A DNA stretch of 64,000 nt from Trebonia sp963774945. Its GTDB lineage: Bacteria; Actinomycetota; Actinomycetes; Streptosporangiales; Streptosporangiaceae. The position numbers and the translations under genes were made by a program. This document shows, in pieces, positions 34,335 to 43,191 of this stretch. How positions within the stretch are numbered: the stretch's first letter is position 1; each line of letters starts with the position of its first letter. The notes under the pieces were generated by a model that saw nothing but the letters and a program-made list of their open reading frames with translations, did no database searches and was not told the DNA's origin. The stretch is taken from the NCBI GenBank assembly GCA_963774945.1, contig CAVZHA010000015.1, forward strand, positions 186,001 to 250,000, in the 5' to 3' direction.

Positions 34335-36997
34335 ATGACGATCGAGTTCAGCCGGCGCAAGTTCATGGCGTCGGCAGGCGGCACAGCGTTGGCGTCGTTC
34401 GCGTTGCCGGCCGCGTTGAGGAAGTTCCCTGGGGGCGCGCCCGCGCAGGCAACCGGACGGGACTTCTTCACCTACCCGCAAGCCGCTGTCGTGCAGTCTC
34501 TGGGGGATATTCCCGTAGGCCTGTGCGACCCCGTTTCTGCCAACGGCTGCGACGGGACCCCGAACGGCAGGGTGATCCCGAGCCTGCCGGGAATGGGTAT
34601 CGCGCTCGGCGGCGTGGGGGCAGGCTCGTTCATACTGAACGACTCCGGGACGTTCGGCCCGTGGAACTTCGGCGGAAGCCAGTACAGCAACGGCGAATAT
34701 CAGACCCGGATCCTTCCGCAAGCGGCGTTCCATATTCGGGAACAGCTCGCAGGCGGGCAGGCGACGGTCACGACGCTTGCCACTAAGGGGCCGCAGAGCG
34801 TGGGATCGGCAGGCCCGGTCGCGTCGCGGTCCTGGGGTGACCCGCTGCCGGCCTGGAACCTGCTCAGCCCGGGTCAGGGAACCTACGCCGCGATGTACCC
34901 GTTCGGCTGGATCTCCTACAACGCGTTCAAGACCGATATCTCGATGCGGTTCTACTCTCCCATCGTGGCCGGCGAGGACCGGCGCACCTCGCTTCCGCTG
35001 GCGTACTTCGACCTGCGCGTCGCCAACCACACAAACAAGACGGCAGCCGTGTCGGTGATGTTCACCTGGCCCAACGTCGCGGAGTCGGTTGACGGGGCAG
35101 CCCCGACGGTCCGCACCGGCCTCTCCAACTCGGCGAGCGCAGACCGCAGGACGGGGGTCACCGCCGTCACCCTGTCGTGCGATGACCCGTCGAACACCCC
35201 CGACGCGTACGGCTCGGAATGGACGATCGCGGCAAAGCCGGGCGCCGGCCAGACCGTCAGCTACGTGCCGTCGTGGAACGCCGACGGCGACGGATCCGAC
35301 ATCTACACCGCGTTCTCCGGCACCGGGGCACTCGGTGGCACGCCGCTCGACGACTCCGAGTCGGCCGGCGCGATCGCCGTCTCGGCGACCCTGCGACCGG
35401 GTCAGACGACGGTCATATCATTCGCGCTGACGTGGGACTTCCCGCAGGTCACAATGAACAACAACCAGACCATCTGGATGCGCCGCTACACCGAGTTCTA
35501 CGGCGCGCGCATGACGGGCCCAGCAGATGCCGCACCGGGCGGGTACAACACCTACATCCCCGGCAGCTACTCGTTCCACCAGAGCCGGCAGATCGCAACC
35601 GACGCGCTCGCGGCGGCGGACCAGACGCTCGAGGCAGTGCAATCCTGGTGGGCGCCGCTGGCCGGCGACCAGAAGGTACCGGCCATCCTCAGAACGGCGG
35701 CGATGAACCAGCTCGGGCAAGTCCCGTTCAAGACCTCGCTGTGGGCGGCCGGATTCGTTTCGTCCACGGACGCCCCGACACTGGGCTCGCGGCTGGGCGT
35801 CGACACCCCTGGAACGCCGCGTGTACGTCTCCCCGGACTCGATCAACGGCGGGAACCTATCGATGGGAGGAGATGTCGACGCGTACGGATACCTCGCCTA
35901 CAACCGATTCTTCCCATCGATCGAGCGAGATCGGCTGCGGGCGATGGCCGAGGCGATCATGCTCGATCCAAGCGGCGACCCGACCGATCCGACCGCCAAC
36001 GGGGATCCGTACGTCGCCTGGCAACCGGGGTCGGCGCCGGTCCCGGGAACGTCAAACTACCTCGATATCCCGTCCAAGCGGATCTACCGGATGTACGCCT
36101 ACGCCTCGCTCAACCATGATCCGGCGTTCCTCAAGCAGGTATACCCCGCCATGAAGAAGGAGCTGGTCTGGCTGCAGGGCATGATCCCGGCCGGGCAGGT
36201 GCTGCCCGTCGGGGCTCAGCCGCCAGGTAATTCGTTCCTCCCGCTGACGAATACCTACGACGTGATACCGGTCCTGGGAGCAGACGCCTACGACTCCATG
36301 CTGTACCTGCTCGCCCTGGAGGTGATGATCGCGTCCGGGTCGCGGCTCGGCGAAAGCCGCAGCGTGATCAGCGGCTGGCAGGACGAGCTCGAGCCAGGCT
36401 AAGGCCGCGTTCGAGACCACCTTCTGGGACCCGCAGAACAACTGGTACAAGTACACCGAGTACGCCTCGGGGTCGGCCGTGCTGCTCGACACGTTCTACG
36501 CGCAGCACGTCGCCGAGCAGTTCGGACTCCCGGACCTCGTCAATCTGTCGCGTTACCGGGCTCAGCTCGAGGGCACCTACAGCATTTTCATGTCCTATCG
36601 AGATGCGGACGGTAACCTCATCGGCGCGTACAACCTCGGTCTCCCTCGGGGGGTGACGACGTACCCGCTGATCGGCTATCTCTTCGGGTCACCGGAGACC
36701 CCCACGCAGGAGCACATGATCTGGACCGGCGCGAACTTCTTCGTCGGCGCCACCTATATCAACGCGGGCAAGCGATTCCGCAGTCGAGCCCTGCAAGCCG
36801 ACGGAATTCAGATGGCATCCGCGGTCGCGAGCCAGGTCTGGGGGGACCTCGGCAACGGCCTCGCGTTCGACGCGCCCGAGTGCTGGACCATCGACGGCGG
36901 AGTTGCGAATTACACCTATGCCGGGTACGAACGCCCCATAGCAGTCTGGGACACCTTCAACGCGCTCGACCCGTTCTTCCCGCCATCGGTCCCGTAA
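34335..36997 (+). pseudogene. Tat-exported GH116-like (GBA2/DUF608-type) glycoside hydrolase, two frame changes
   Basis: ATG 34335 opens a Tat signal: FSRRKFMASAGGTALASFAL, with the twin arginines. The N-domain has GMGIALGGVGAGSFILNDSG, as in GBA2-type enzymes, and the catalytic (alpha/alpha)6 part includes DVDAYGYLAYNRFFPSIERD and, near the end, APECWTIDGGVANYTYAGYE. The frame changes near 35812 (one extra C before LERRVYVSPDSINGG) and near 36400 (one extra T before KAAFETTFWDPQNNWY). Restored length is about 887 residues. GH116 members act on beta-glucosides, beta-xylosides or glucosylceramide. Expression probably depends on the palindrome upstream. Confidence 0.82.
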
Positions 36998-37000
36998 CGC

Positions 37001-37036
37001 GACTAGCCCGGGGCAGGCATCCGTCCCGGGCTAGTC
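37001..37036. terminator. Bidirectional intrinsic terminator
   Basis: GACTAGCCCGGG (37001-37012) and CCCGGGCTAGTC (37025-37036) make a perfect 12-bp stem with a 12-base loop, exactly between the convergent GH116-like and sialidase-like genes. No long T-run follows, as is common in actinomycetes. Confidence 0.8.
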
Positions 37037-37047
37037 GAAAGCTGGCT

Positions 37048-38469
37048 TCAGCGATACAGGGACAAGGGCACTCGGCTCACGAGGCCGTCGATCCAGTCGC
37101 CGCTTCGGGCGTCTGACCAAGTGACATAGACGTACTTGCCGCTGAAGACGATGCGCGAATACTTGTCACCGCCTTCTATGCGCTGCCCGGCCGGCTCGGC
37201 CTTCTGGTTGACCCGCAGCGGGGCGCTGAACGACCTGCCGCCGTTGAACGAGACCGCCGAGTATGCATTGATGGTGGCGGTAGGAGGCGGTATCACCGGT
37301 GGCGTGCCCCCGGGAGCGAACGAGGATGCGGTCCTCCACACCACCCCAAGGAGTCCTGTCGGGCCGAACTCGATCCACGGTTTGAACGCGTTCGGAGCCG
37401 TGATCACGGCCGGGCCGGTCCACCTCTGGCCGGAGTCGTTGGTGGTGTACACGTCGAGGTCGTTGCCCGTGGGCACCATGACCGCGAATCGACCGCGGTG
37501 GGTGGGATCGGCGGCAACCCAGGGGATGGGGTCGGTCGTCGACTCGTCTCCGATAGTTGCGACATTGGGCACGAGGGAGCCGGTGGGCGGCGCCACCAGA
37601 TTGCCGTGGCTGTCGGTGACCGGGTGGGAGGTCCAGGTCTGCCCGTTATCGGAGCTCACATAGAACATCGGGTTCGTTGTGACGAGCGAAGTCCCCCCGA
37701 CGATCTCCAGCGCGCTTGCTGACGCCAGGACGCGATCATGGACGGCGATCTGGTTGCCCAAGCTCGCGCTCTCAGCGGGCAGGGGTGCCTGTGGGCTCCA
37801 GCTGAGCCCGTGGTCCTTGCTGACAGAGACCCCCTGAAGGGATCCGACGGGCGTGGCAGACGAGCTTTCCACGTAGACGTAGTCCGTGGCGCTGTCCACG
37901 ATCAGCCTCGGGCTCGCCCCGAACTGGAGCGGCGTAGCCACGGGATCGGACCACGTGCGGCCGCCATCGAGCGACCTGATGACCCCCGGAACCTGGGGCG
38001 CCGTACCCCCCAGAAGGTTAAAGGCGACATAGAAGATCCCGTGCGAGTCAACTCCCAGCGAAGGGTTGCCGCAACCGACGGCATCGCCCAGCGGGAGAGC
38101 CACGGGAGTCCATCTCACACCGCCATCGGTGGAATAGGCGAGGAAGCACTGGAAGACGGTCAGGTCGGTGACCGGCGCATTGGCGGCCGCATCGTCGTTG
38201 GTCGAGAGGAACACCAGATCGTTCGGGTGCTCGGGGTTGACCGCGATCTGCGGCTGGCCGTTGTTCAGGCTCGGGTTGTTGGTCACGTCCTCCTCGAGGA
38301 TCTTTGCGCTGGAGTTGCCTGGCGCGTGGCCTAGCGGCGCGGCCTGCGCGCCGCCTGCGGCGGCAGGCACGACAAGGCCGACGACCAGGCTCACGCCCAG
38401 GGCCGCGGTCACCCGCCAGCGGGCCCTCGGTCTGGGAAGTCTGTTGATCGGTGTCTCGGGTTTCGCCAT
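37048..38469 (-). CDS. Secreted sialidase-like protein with Asp-box repeats
   Basis: 473 residues from ATG 38469 (MAKPETPINRLPRPRARW); the frame also extends to 38520. A signal peptide (VTAALGVSLVVGLVVPAAAG) leads to a six-bladed propeller with repeated Asp-boxes: YSTDGGVRW, RSLDGGRTW, VSKDHGLSW, VSSDNGQTW, TTNDSGQRW, and a degenerate VSFNGGRSF. The fold is that of exo-sialidases, but the arginine triad is not confirmed, so it may be another propeller lyase or binding protein. It is convergent with the GH116-like gene and has the shared palindrome about 180 bp upstream. Confidence 0.8.
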   Translation of the reverse strand: MAKPETPINRLPRPRARWRVTAALGVSLVVGLVVPAAAGGAQAAPLGHAPGNSSAKILEEDVTNNPSLNNGQPQIAVNPEHPNDLVFLSTNDDAAANAPVTDLTVFQCFLAYSTDGGVRWTPVALPLGDAVGCGNPSLGVDSHGIFYVAFNLLGGTAPQVPGVIRSLDGGRTWSDPVATPLQFGASPRLIVDSATDYVYVESSSATPVGSLQGVSVSKDHGLSWSPQAPLPAESASLGNQIAVHDRVLASASALEIVGGTSLVTTNPMFYVSSDNGQTWTSHPVTDSHGNLVAPPTGSLVPNVATIGDESTTDPIPWVAADPTHRGRFAVMVPTGNDLDVYTTNDSGQRWTGPAVITAPNAFKPWIEFGPTGLLGVVWRTASSFAPGGTPPVIPPPTATINAYSAVSFNGGRSFSAPLRVNQKAEPAGQRIEGGDKYSRIVFSGKYVYVTWSDARSGDWIDGLVSRVPLSLYR

Positions 38470-38650
38470 GTGATCCCTCTTGTTCGCGACATCGGAAACA
38501 GGGGCTCGTGACAGGGGCACGAAGAGGAGCGTCCCGCGACGCCAGCTGGCAACTGACCGGTGCGCGTTAGCGCCGCGGAGCCTGTGTTCAGAGGCTAGAA
38601 GGGGGTATCGGGCATCCCATGGGCCTCAGGGAGACAATCACCTCCGGCCG

Positions 38651-38668
38651 CTGGTACCGCAGTGCCAG
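38651..38668. promoter_or_regulatory. 18-bp palindrome upstream of the sialidase-like gene
   Basis: CTGGTACCGCAGTGCCAG matches the reverse complement of 34220-34237 at 17 of 18 positions. It lies 182 bp upstream of the sialidase-like start and 148 bp upstream of the DHFR-like start. The surrounding 38521-38815 region holds no gene. Confidence 0.5.
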
Positions 38669-38737
38669 TCGCGCATTCGCGGGCTTGTGCATCTGCGGTG
38701 CTGACGGGTGGGCCGACCAGCCCTCGGGGTGCTCGGG

Positions 38738-38764
38738 TGTCAAGAATGCAATCCTTGCTACGAC
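38738..38764 (+). promoter_or_regulatory. ECF42-type promoter before the DHFR-like gene
   Basis: TGTCAA (38738-38743), a 17-base spacer, then CGAC (38761-38764). This fits the TGTCGA / CGA-TC pattern known for ECF42 sigma factors, with one mismatch, and has the same 17-base spacing as the site at 39488-39514. It lies 52 bp before the probable start at 38816. Confidence 0.45.
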
Positions 38765-38815
38765 AACACCATGACCACGGATGAACTCAGCTTCGGCCAG
38801 AAAGGTCTACCCGTC

Positions 38816-39460
38816 ATGTCGCTTGTTCGCGTTCACAACCTCTCCGTTTCACTCGACGGCTACAGTGCCGGCGCCGGCCAGAGCCTGGAGGCGCCGTTCG
38901 GGCACGCGGGCGGACGGCTGATGCGGTGGTTCATGGACACCCGTTCATTTCACGCCATGCAGGGCCAGCAGGGCGGGAGCGCAGGCACCGATGACGCCTT
39001 CGCGAGCAATTGGGGGCCGGGCATCGGGGCCGAGATCATGGGGCGCAACAAGTTCGGCCCGCAGCGCGGACCGTGGACCGATGAGGAATGGCAGGGCTGG
39101 TGGGGCGACGAGCCGCCGTTCCACACCCCCGTGTTCGTGCTCACCCATCACGTCAGGCCCTCGATCGAGATGAAGGGCGGCACCACCTTCCACTTCATCG
39201 ACGCCAGCCCGGAGGTCGCGCTGGCGGCGGCGAAGGAGGCGGCGGGCGGCCTCGACGTCCGCATCGGCGGCGGCCCGGCCACGGTTCGCCAGTTCCTCGC
39301 GGCCGACCTGATCGACCACCTGCACATCGCGATCGTGCCGATCGTCCTCGGCCGCGGCGAGTGCCTCTGGGACGGCCTGGAGGGGGTGGAGGAGCGGTTC
39401 GGCATCGAGTCGGTGAGTTCGCCGAGTGGCGTCACCCACGTCACCTTCACCCGTCGTTAG
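38816..39460 (+). CDS. Dihydrofolate reductase-fold (RibD C-terminal-like) protein
   Basis: 214 residues from ATG 38816 (MSLVRVHNLSVSLDGYSAGA); ATG 38771 is an alternative. It shows RNKFGPQRGPW, PVFVLTHHVRP and GGPATVRQFLAADLIDHLHI, and ends in VTHVTFTRR, all as in the NADPH-binding RibD-C family. It precedes a YciI protein and an ECF42-like sigma factor, and the promoter box fits that sigma factor, so it is probably in its regulon. Confidence 0.88.
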   Translation: MSLVRVHNLSVSLDGYSAGAGQSLEAPFGHAGGRLMRWFMDTRSFHAMQGQQGGSAGTDDAFASNWGPGIGAEIMGRNKFGPQRGPWTDEEWQGWWGDEPPFHTPVFVLTHHVRPSIEMKGGTTFHFIDASPEVALAAAKEAAGGLDVRIGGGPATVRQFLAADLIDHLHIAIVPIVLGRGECLWDGLEGVEERFGIESVSSPSGVTHVTFTRR

Positions 39461-39487
39461 TAGTTTCTGGGATCGTGGCGGGTGAAG

Positions 39488-39514
39488 TGTCGATTCGGCG
39501 GTTATCACTTCGTA
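39488..39514 (+). promoter_or_regulatory. ECF42-type promoter before the YciI/DGPF gene
   Basis: TGTCGA (39488-39493), 17-base spacer, CGTA (39511-39514). The -35 is an exact match to the hexamer reported for ECF42 sigma factors. It lies 58 bp before the YciI start, so the sigma factor would direct its own operon. Confidence 0.6.
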
Positions 39515-39571
39515 GCGGGAGTGAGGGCCGGGCAGAGACCGGCTCCGGATGAGAAACGGGAGTGATTCCTG

Positions 39572-39946
39572 ATGGCGCAGTACCTGCTCGCGCTCTACCG
39601 CGACTATGCCGTGCCCGTTCCACCGGAAAGAAAGCAGCAGGTGTGGGCCGGGGTGGGCGAGCTGGGCGACAAGCTTGAGGGCGCCGGCGCGTTCGTGTTC
39701 AAGGGCGGCCTGCAAGGCGGCCCGGAGTCGGCGACCGTGGTGCGCCAGTCCGACGGCGATTTCCTGCTCACCGACGGGCCGTACACCGAGACCAAGGAGC
39801 ACCTGGCCGGGTTCTGGATCATCAACGCCGACGACCTCGACGCGGCCCTGGAGTGGGCCAAGCTGGCCGCCGCGGCTGAGCAGCGGCCGATCGAGGTCCG
39901 CCCGCTGTTCGGCGGGGACCTCGACGACGCGATCAGGCTGGGCTGA
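39572..39946 (+). CDS. YciI/DGPF-family protein, partner of ECF42 sigma factor
   Basis: 124 residues with the family core FLLTDGPYTETKEHLAGFWI, the D-G-P-(F/Y) motif, followed by DDLDAALEWAKLA. The ferredoxin-like fold may bind or oxidise small molecules; its exact role is unknown. DGPF proteins are conserved neighbours of ECF42 sigma factors, as here. The sigma frame begins within the last bases of this gene. Confidence 0.9.
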   Translation: MAQYLLALYRDYAVPVPPERKQQVWAGVGELGDKLEGAGAFVFKGGLQGGPESATVVRQSDGDFLLTDGPYTETKEHLAGFWIINADDLDAALEWAKLAAAAEQRPIEVRPLFGGDLDDAIRLG

Positions 39947-41193
39947 CGCGCCCGGCCGCCAGTGACGCCGAAGCTGTCTTCCGCCGCGAGTACGGCCGCT
40001 GCGTCGCAACCCTGATCCGCTTCCTCGGCGATATCGACGCCGCCGAGGAGGCGGTCCAGGACGCGTTCACGGTGGCGGCCGCGCGGTGGCCGACCGACGG
40101 TCTGCCGCCCAATCCCGGCGGGTGGATCGTGACCACCGCCCGCAACCGGGCCATCGACCGGCTGCGCCGCGAGTCGATCCGTGACGAGCGGCACGCGCAG
40201 GCGTATCACCTGTACGGGGCCGACGCGGCCGACGAAGCTCCGCCTCAGGAGGGGACCGTGCCCGACGACCGGCTGCGGCTGATCTTCACCTGCTGCCATC
40301 CCGCGCTGAACCAGGCCGCCCAGGTCGCGCTGACCCTGCGGCTGCTCGGCGGGCTGGAGACGCCGGAGATCGCGCGGGCGTTTCTCGTGCCCGAGGCCAC
40401 CATGGCCCAGCGGATCGTCAGGGCCAAGCGCAAGATCAGGGACGCCCGCATCCCGTACCGGGTGCCTGCTGAATCGGAGCTTCCCGGTCGCCTCATGCCG
40501 GTGCTCGCGGTCGTCTACCTGGTCTTCAACGAGGGCTATGCGGCGACCGCCGGCAGTCTGCTCCGGCTTGACCTTTGCGCCGAGGGAATCCGGCTGGCCC
40601 GGGTGCTGGCCGGGCTGATGCCGGACGAGCCTGAGGTTCAGGGTCTGCTGGCGCTGCTCCTGCTGCTGCACGCCCGCAGCGCCGCCCGCGTCAGCGGCGA
40701 CGGGAGGCTGGTCCGGCTGGCCGACCAGGACCGGCGGCGCTGGGACCGGGGGCTGATCACCGAAGGCCAGGGCATCGTGCGCGCGTGCGTTGAGCGCGGC
40801 CAGCCGGGCCCGTACCAGCTCCAAGCCGCCATCAACGCTGTCCACTCCCTCGCCCCCGACTTTGACCGCACCGACTGGCACGCGATCATGAGGCTCTACG
40901 ACCAGCTCTACGCGCTCACGCCGACGCCGGTCGTGGCGCTTAACCGCGCGGTCGCGCTGGCCGAGGTCCGCGGGCCCGCAGCAGGCCTGGCCGTAGTGGA
41001 CGACCTGCGTTCTTCTGGCCTGGACGGCTACTACTTGTTCCACGCAGCGCGGGCCGACCTGCTGCGCCGCCTCGGCCGCGACGAGGAAGCCGCGGCAGCC
41101 TACGCCGCCGCCCGCGCGCTTACTGCGAACCCGGTCGAACAAGGCTTCCTCGACGCGCAGCTTGCCGCGGTCCTCGCGGCAGGCCTTGACTGA
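39943..41193 (+). CDS. ECF42-like RNA polymerase sigma factor with C-terminal TPR-like extension
   Basis: The frame shows sigma region 2 (EAVFRREYGRCVATLIRFL, AAEEAVQDAFTVAA, ARNRAIDRLRRES) and region 4 (LTLRLLGGLETPEIARAFL, then QRIVRAKRKIR). A long C-terminal part includes VLAVVYLVFNEGYAA and TPR-like helices (YDQLYALTPTPVVALNRAVA). About 416 residues. No ATG, GTG or TTG occurs before residue 44 (GTG 40072), though region 2 begins earlier; CTG 39943 or a one-base error near GTG 39962 may be the real start. The group is known to regulate DGPF genes. Confidence 0.85.
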   Translation: MTRPAASDAEAVFRREYGRCVATLIRFLGDIDAAEEAVQDAFTVAAARWPTDGLPPNPGGWIVTTARNRAIDRLRRESIRDERHAQAYHLYGADAADEAPPQEGTVPDDRLRLIFTCCHPALNQAAQVALTLRLLGGLETPEIARAFLVPEATMAQRIVRAKRKIRDARIPYRVPAESELPGRLMPVLAVVYLVFNEGYAATAGSLLRLDLCAEGIRLARVLAGLMPDEPEVQGLLALLLLLHARSAARVSGDGRLVRLADQDRRRWDRGLITEGQGIVRACVERGQPGPYQLQAAINAVHSLAPDFDRTDWHAIMRLYDQLYALTPTPVVALNRAVALAEVRGPAAGLAVVDDLRSSGLDGYYLFHAARADLLRRLGRDEEAAAAYAAARALTANPVEQGFLDAQLAAVLAAGLD

Positions 41194-41216
41194 GGACGTT
41201 GCGTTGACCAGAAAGA

Positions 41217-41275
41217 AGATGTGGCCGATGGGGTGGGAGGCACTCCGGCAGTGGAGTGACGGCGCCGTCCACAGT
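41217..41275 (+). pseudogene. N-terminal remnant of an APH-like kinase gene
   Basis: The frame KMWPMGWEALRQWSDGAVHS parallels the first 20 residues of the intact gene at 4520 (MWPVGWEALEQWGDDVV), and the DNA is also similar. Homology stops after about 55 bp, where the sequence joins unrelated DNA. It is a small duplicated and truncated fragment. Confidence 0.5.
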
Positions 41276-41283
41276 CGGCCGGC

Positions 41284-41482
41284 TGGGGAGGCTGGCGATG
41301 TCGGTGCCGCGCGCGTAGCTGGAGTAGGTGTGGAAGACGCGGTCGCGGCGGCGCAGGAAGGCGCTGATGCCGTGCAGCTCGCCGGTCCACCCTTGCCAGT
41401 CCGGTCCGAGCTCATCGAGGTCGCGGTAGTTGTACTCGGCCGGGGCCACGGCCGGGTCGAGGGTGACGTGGAAGTCGTAGCC
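41284..41482 (-). pseudogene. Internal fragment of a DUF899 (thioredoxin-like) gene
   Basis: On the minus strand from 41482 the frame reads GYDFHVTLDPAVAPAEYNYR, then GELHGISAFLRRRDRVFHTY and SSYARGTDIASLP, which is the internal part of DUF899-family proteins. It has no start of its own and lacks both ends. It joins a TetR fragment at its 5' side and the APH-like remnant at its 3' side. Confidence 0.6.
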
Positions 41483-41670
41483 CAGTCATCCGGGATGACG
41501 GAGGCAGCCAGGTAGCGGGCGTAGAAGGAGCCGATGGCCGAGGCGGCCAGGTCGGCTTAGCCCCGGAACCGGCGTCGCACGCTCGGCACTGTCGTGCCCG
41601 CTGCGGCGGCGGCCGGGTCCAGCGACATCCGGGCGTAGCCGAGTTCACGCAGTTGCTGCTCGGCTGCCAT
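41483..41670 (-). pseudogene. Truncated TetR regulator (helix-turn-helix part only)
   Basis: From ATG 41670: MAAEQQLRELGYARMSLDPA, then AAAAGTTVPSVRRRFRG, a stop codon where Lys is expected, and ADLAASAIGSFYARYLAA. This is the DNA-binding end of a TetR protein; the ligand domain is gone. It is divergent from the small barrel gene at 41733 with an intact-looking operator between. Confidence 0.65.
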
Positions 41671-41680
41671 CCATGCCATA

Positions 41681-41709
41681 TTATATTCCGGTATCCATAC
41701 GTAATATAA
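41681..41709. promoter_or_regulatory. TetR-type operator between truncated tetR and barrel gene
   Basis: TTATATT (41681-41687) and AATATAA (41703-41709) flank GTAT-CC-ATAC (41691-41700). The two inverted repeats share nearly the same centre. In GC-rich DNA this is striking and fits the operator of the now truncated TetR. Confidence 0.55.
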
Positions 41710-41732
41710 CTTGCTCCCGGAAGGTAGGCGCC

Positions 41733-42062
41733 ATGACCGCTGCCCAGCTGCCCGAGACCGCCGTGGTGCGGGTCTCCCGCGGAAACTTCGACCCTGCCCG
41801 GTTCGACGAAGTCCAGGCCATGACAGTCGCGACAGGCCGCTACCTGATACCGGCGATCAAGAAGCTCCCCGGCCTGATCAGCTACTACGCCGGGGCCTCC
41901 CCCGACGGTTCGATGGTCCATGTCAGCATGTGGGAGTCTGACGAGCACGCACAGCAGATGAGCCGGCTGAAGGAAATGATCGTCGATGCCCGCAGCGACG
42001 CCGAGCGGGCCGGCGTCACCTTCATCCCCATCGTCAACTATCCGATCGACTGGGCAATCTGA
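41733..42062 (+). CDS. Small dimeric alpha-beta barrel (ABM-like) protein
   Basis: 109 residues from ATG 41733 (MTAAQLPETAVVRVSRGNFD). The pattern LPGLISYYAGASPDGSMVHV and SMWESDEHAQQMSRL is that of ABM or stress-responsive barrel proteins. No active-site residue can be named. It has a TetR-type operator directly upstream, but the divergent TetR is broken, so it may be constitutive. A second TetR plus barrel pair is at 29872-30884. Confidence 0.7.
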   Translation: MTAAQLPETAVVRVSRGNFDPARFDEVQAMTVATGRYLIPAIKKLPGLISYYAGASPDGSMVHVSMWESDEHAQQMSRLKEMIVDARSDAERAGVTFIPIVNYPIDWAI

Positions 42063-42360
42063 TCACGCGCGCGGCACGCGGGTTCCGATCTGCCTCGGGC
42101 ACCGCCGATCCGTCGATGGTCGCGCCGTTACAGTCAATCGTCACACCCGAGCCCGCACTGCCCTGGACGATGGTCGCTTCGTGATGACGGGGAAGCCTCT
42201 CGGCAGCGACAAATCGCAGTTCACCATTACCGATGGATCATTTCTGCTCGCTATCAATAGCCGCAGCAACCCCAGCGGCACCGTACTCTTCTCTGGCTAG
42301 CCGGCTGAGGCCACCTCAGTCAATAGCTGGTAAGTACAACGGGCCGGGCCGTCGTGGCCG
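42063..42360. other. Gene-free stretch without recognisable features
   Basis: About 300 bp between the barrel gene and the convergent membrane-protein gene. One short frame reads TGKPLGSDKSQFTITDGSFL near 42190-42260, but it has no start or family match. I see no promoter, terminator or RNA. Confidence 0.4.
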
Positions 42361-42936
42361 CTACTCCTGGGTGAGCTTTGGCACTGCTGCGTCGTCGGCG
42401 GATGTGAGCGGCCGGTAAGCCGTCGGCGAGGTGGCGGCGCGACTGCGCAGGCCGAAGTAGCGGACGCCGACAATAAGCTGCCGTGAGCCGACCTCCACCA
42501 GGACCATGAGCAGCAGGCAGGCCACGATGGCGCTGGAACTGGTGATATGCCAGGAGTGCATCACCCGGCCGATGACCCGGTCGGCTGATGCACCGCCGTC
42601 GCTGGCGTACAGGCTGAACGCAGTGCGCAGCACAACCCCGGTGGCCCAGAACGTCGCGGCAAGCAGGCCAGCCTTCGCGTAGATCCCTTTCTCACCGGGA
42701 TAGACCCGGGTGAACGCCCCGGCGCCCACCCCGAAGATGAGGCCGAGCGCGACGCCACCAGCGATGAGGTACAAGTCGTTGCCGGCCGTCGGGACGCCCT
42801 TGAGATACGCGAACAGGAAGTACACGACGATCGCGACGGGCAGAAGGAGGTAGCGGACAGTGAGCCGTCGGCCCCTGAACTGCAGGAAGATGGTCGCCAG
42901 CAGAACCGCATCGAGAATGTAGTCGAGTACATTCAT
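42361..42936 (-). CDS. Integral membrane protein of unknown function
   Basis: 191 residues with about five hydrophobic helices (for example LDYILDAVLLATIFLQF, LLLPVAIVVYFLFAYL, IAGGVALGLIFGVGAGAF, and IVACLLLMVLVEVG). The C-terminal 40 residues are polar. I do not recognise the family. It is isolated from its neighbours by 230-300 bp on each side. Confidence 0.65.
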   Translation of the reverse strand: MNVLDYILDAVLLATIFLQFRGRRLTVRYLLLPVAIVVYFLFAYLKGVPTAGNDLYLIAGGVALGLIFGVGAGAFTRVYPGEKGIYAKAGLLAATFWATGVVLRTAFSLYASDGGASADRVIGRVMHSWHITSSSAIVACLLLMVLVEVGSRQLIVGVRYFGLRSRAATSPTAYRPLTSADDAAVPKLTQE

Positions 42937-43191
42937 CTGCGGCCGCCCCTCTTCCGATGCTTGACGCGCCTTAAATGGTCTTGGCTGACCGGGATGGCGC
43001 GCATGTTACTTCCGCCGTGAGCCTCTATTCGGCGCCACCATATCAGTCATTTCTATCCATTGGGGAGGGCTGCTCGGCCGAGTTTCGCAGGCCGAGACGA
43101 TGCCATTCTTGCGCGATCTTGGCTACGGACTCTCCGCGGTTGGGAACGCAGGTGCCGTGGCGGATGCGAGCACCGTAATCGGCCGCGGGCC

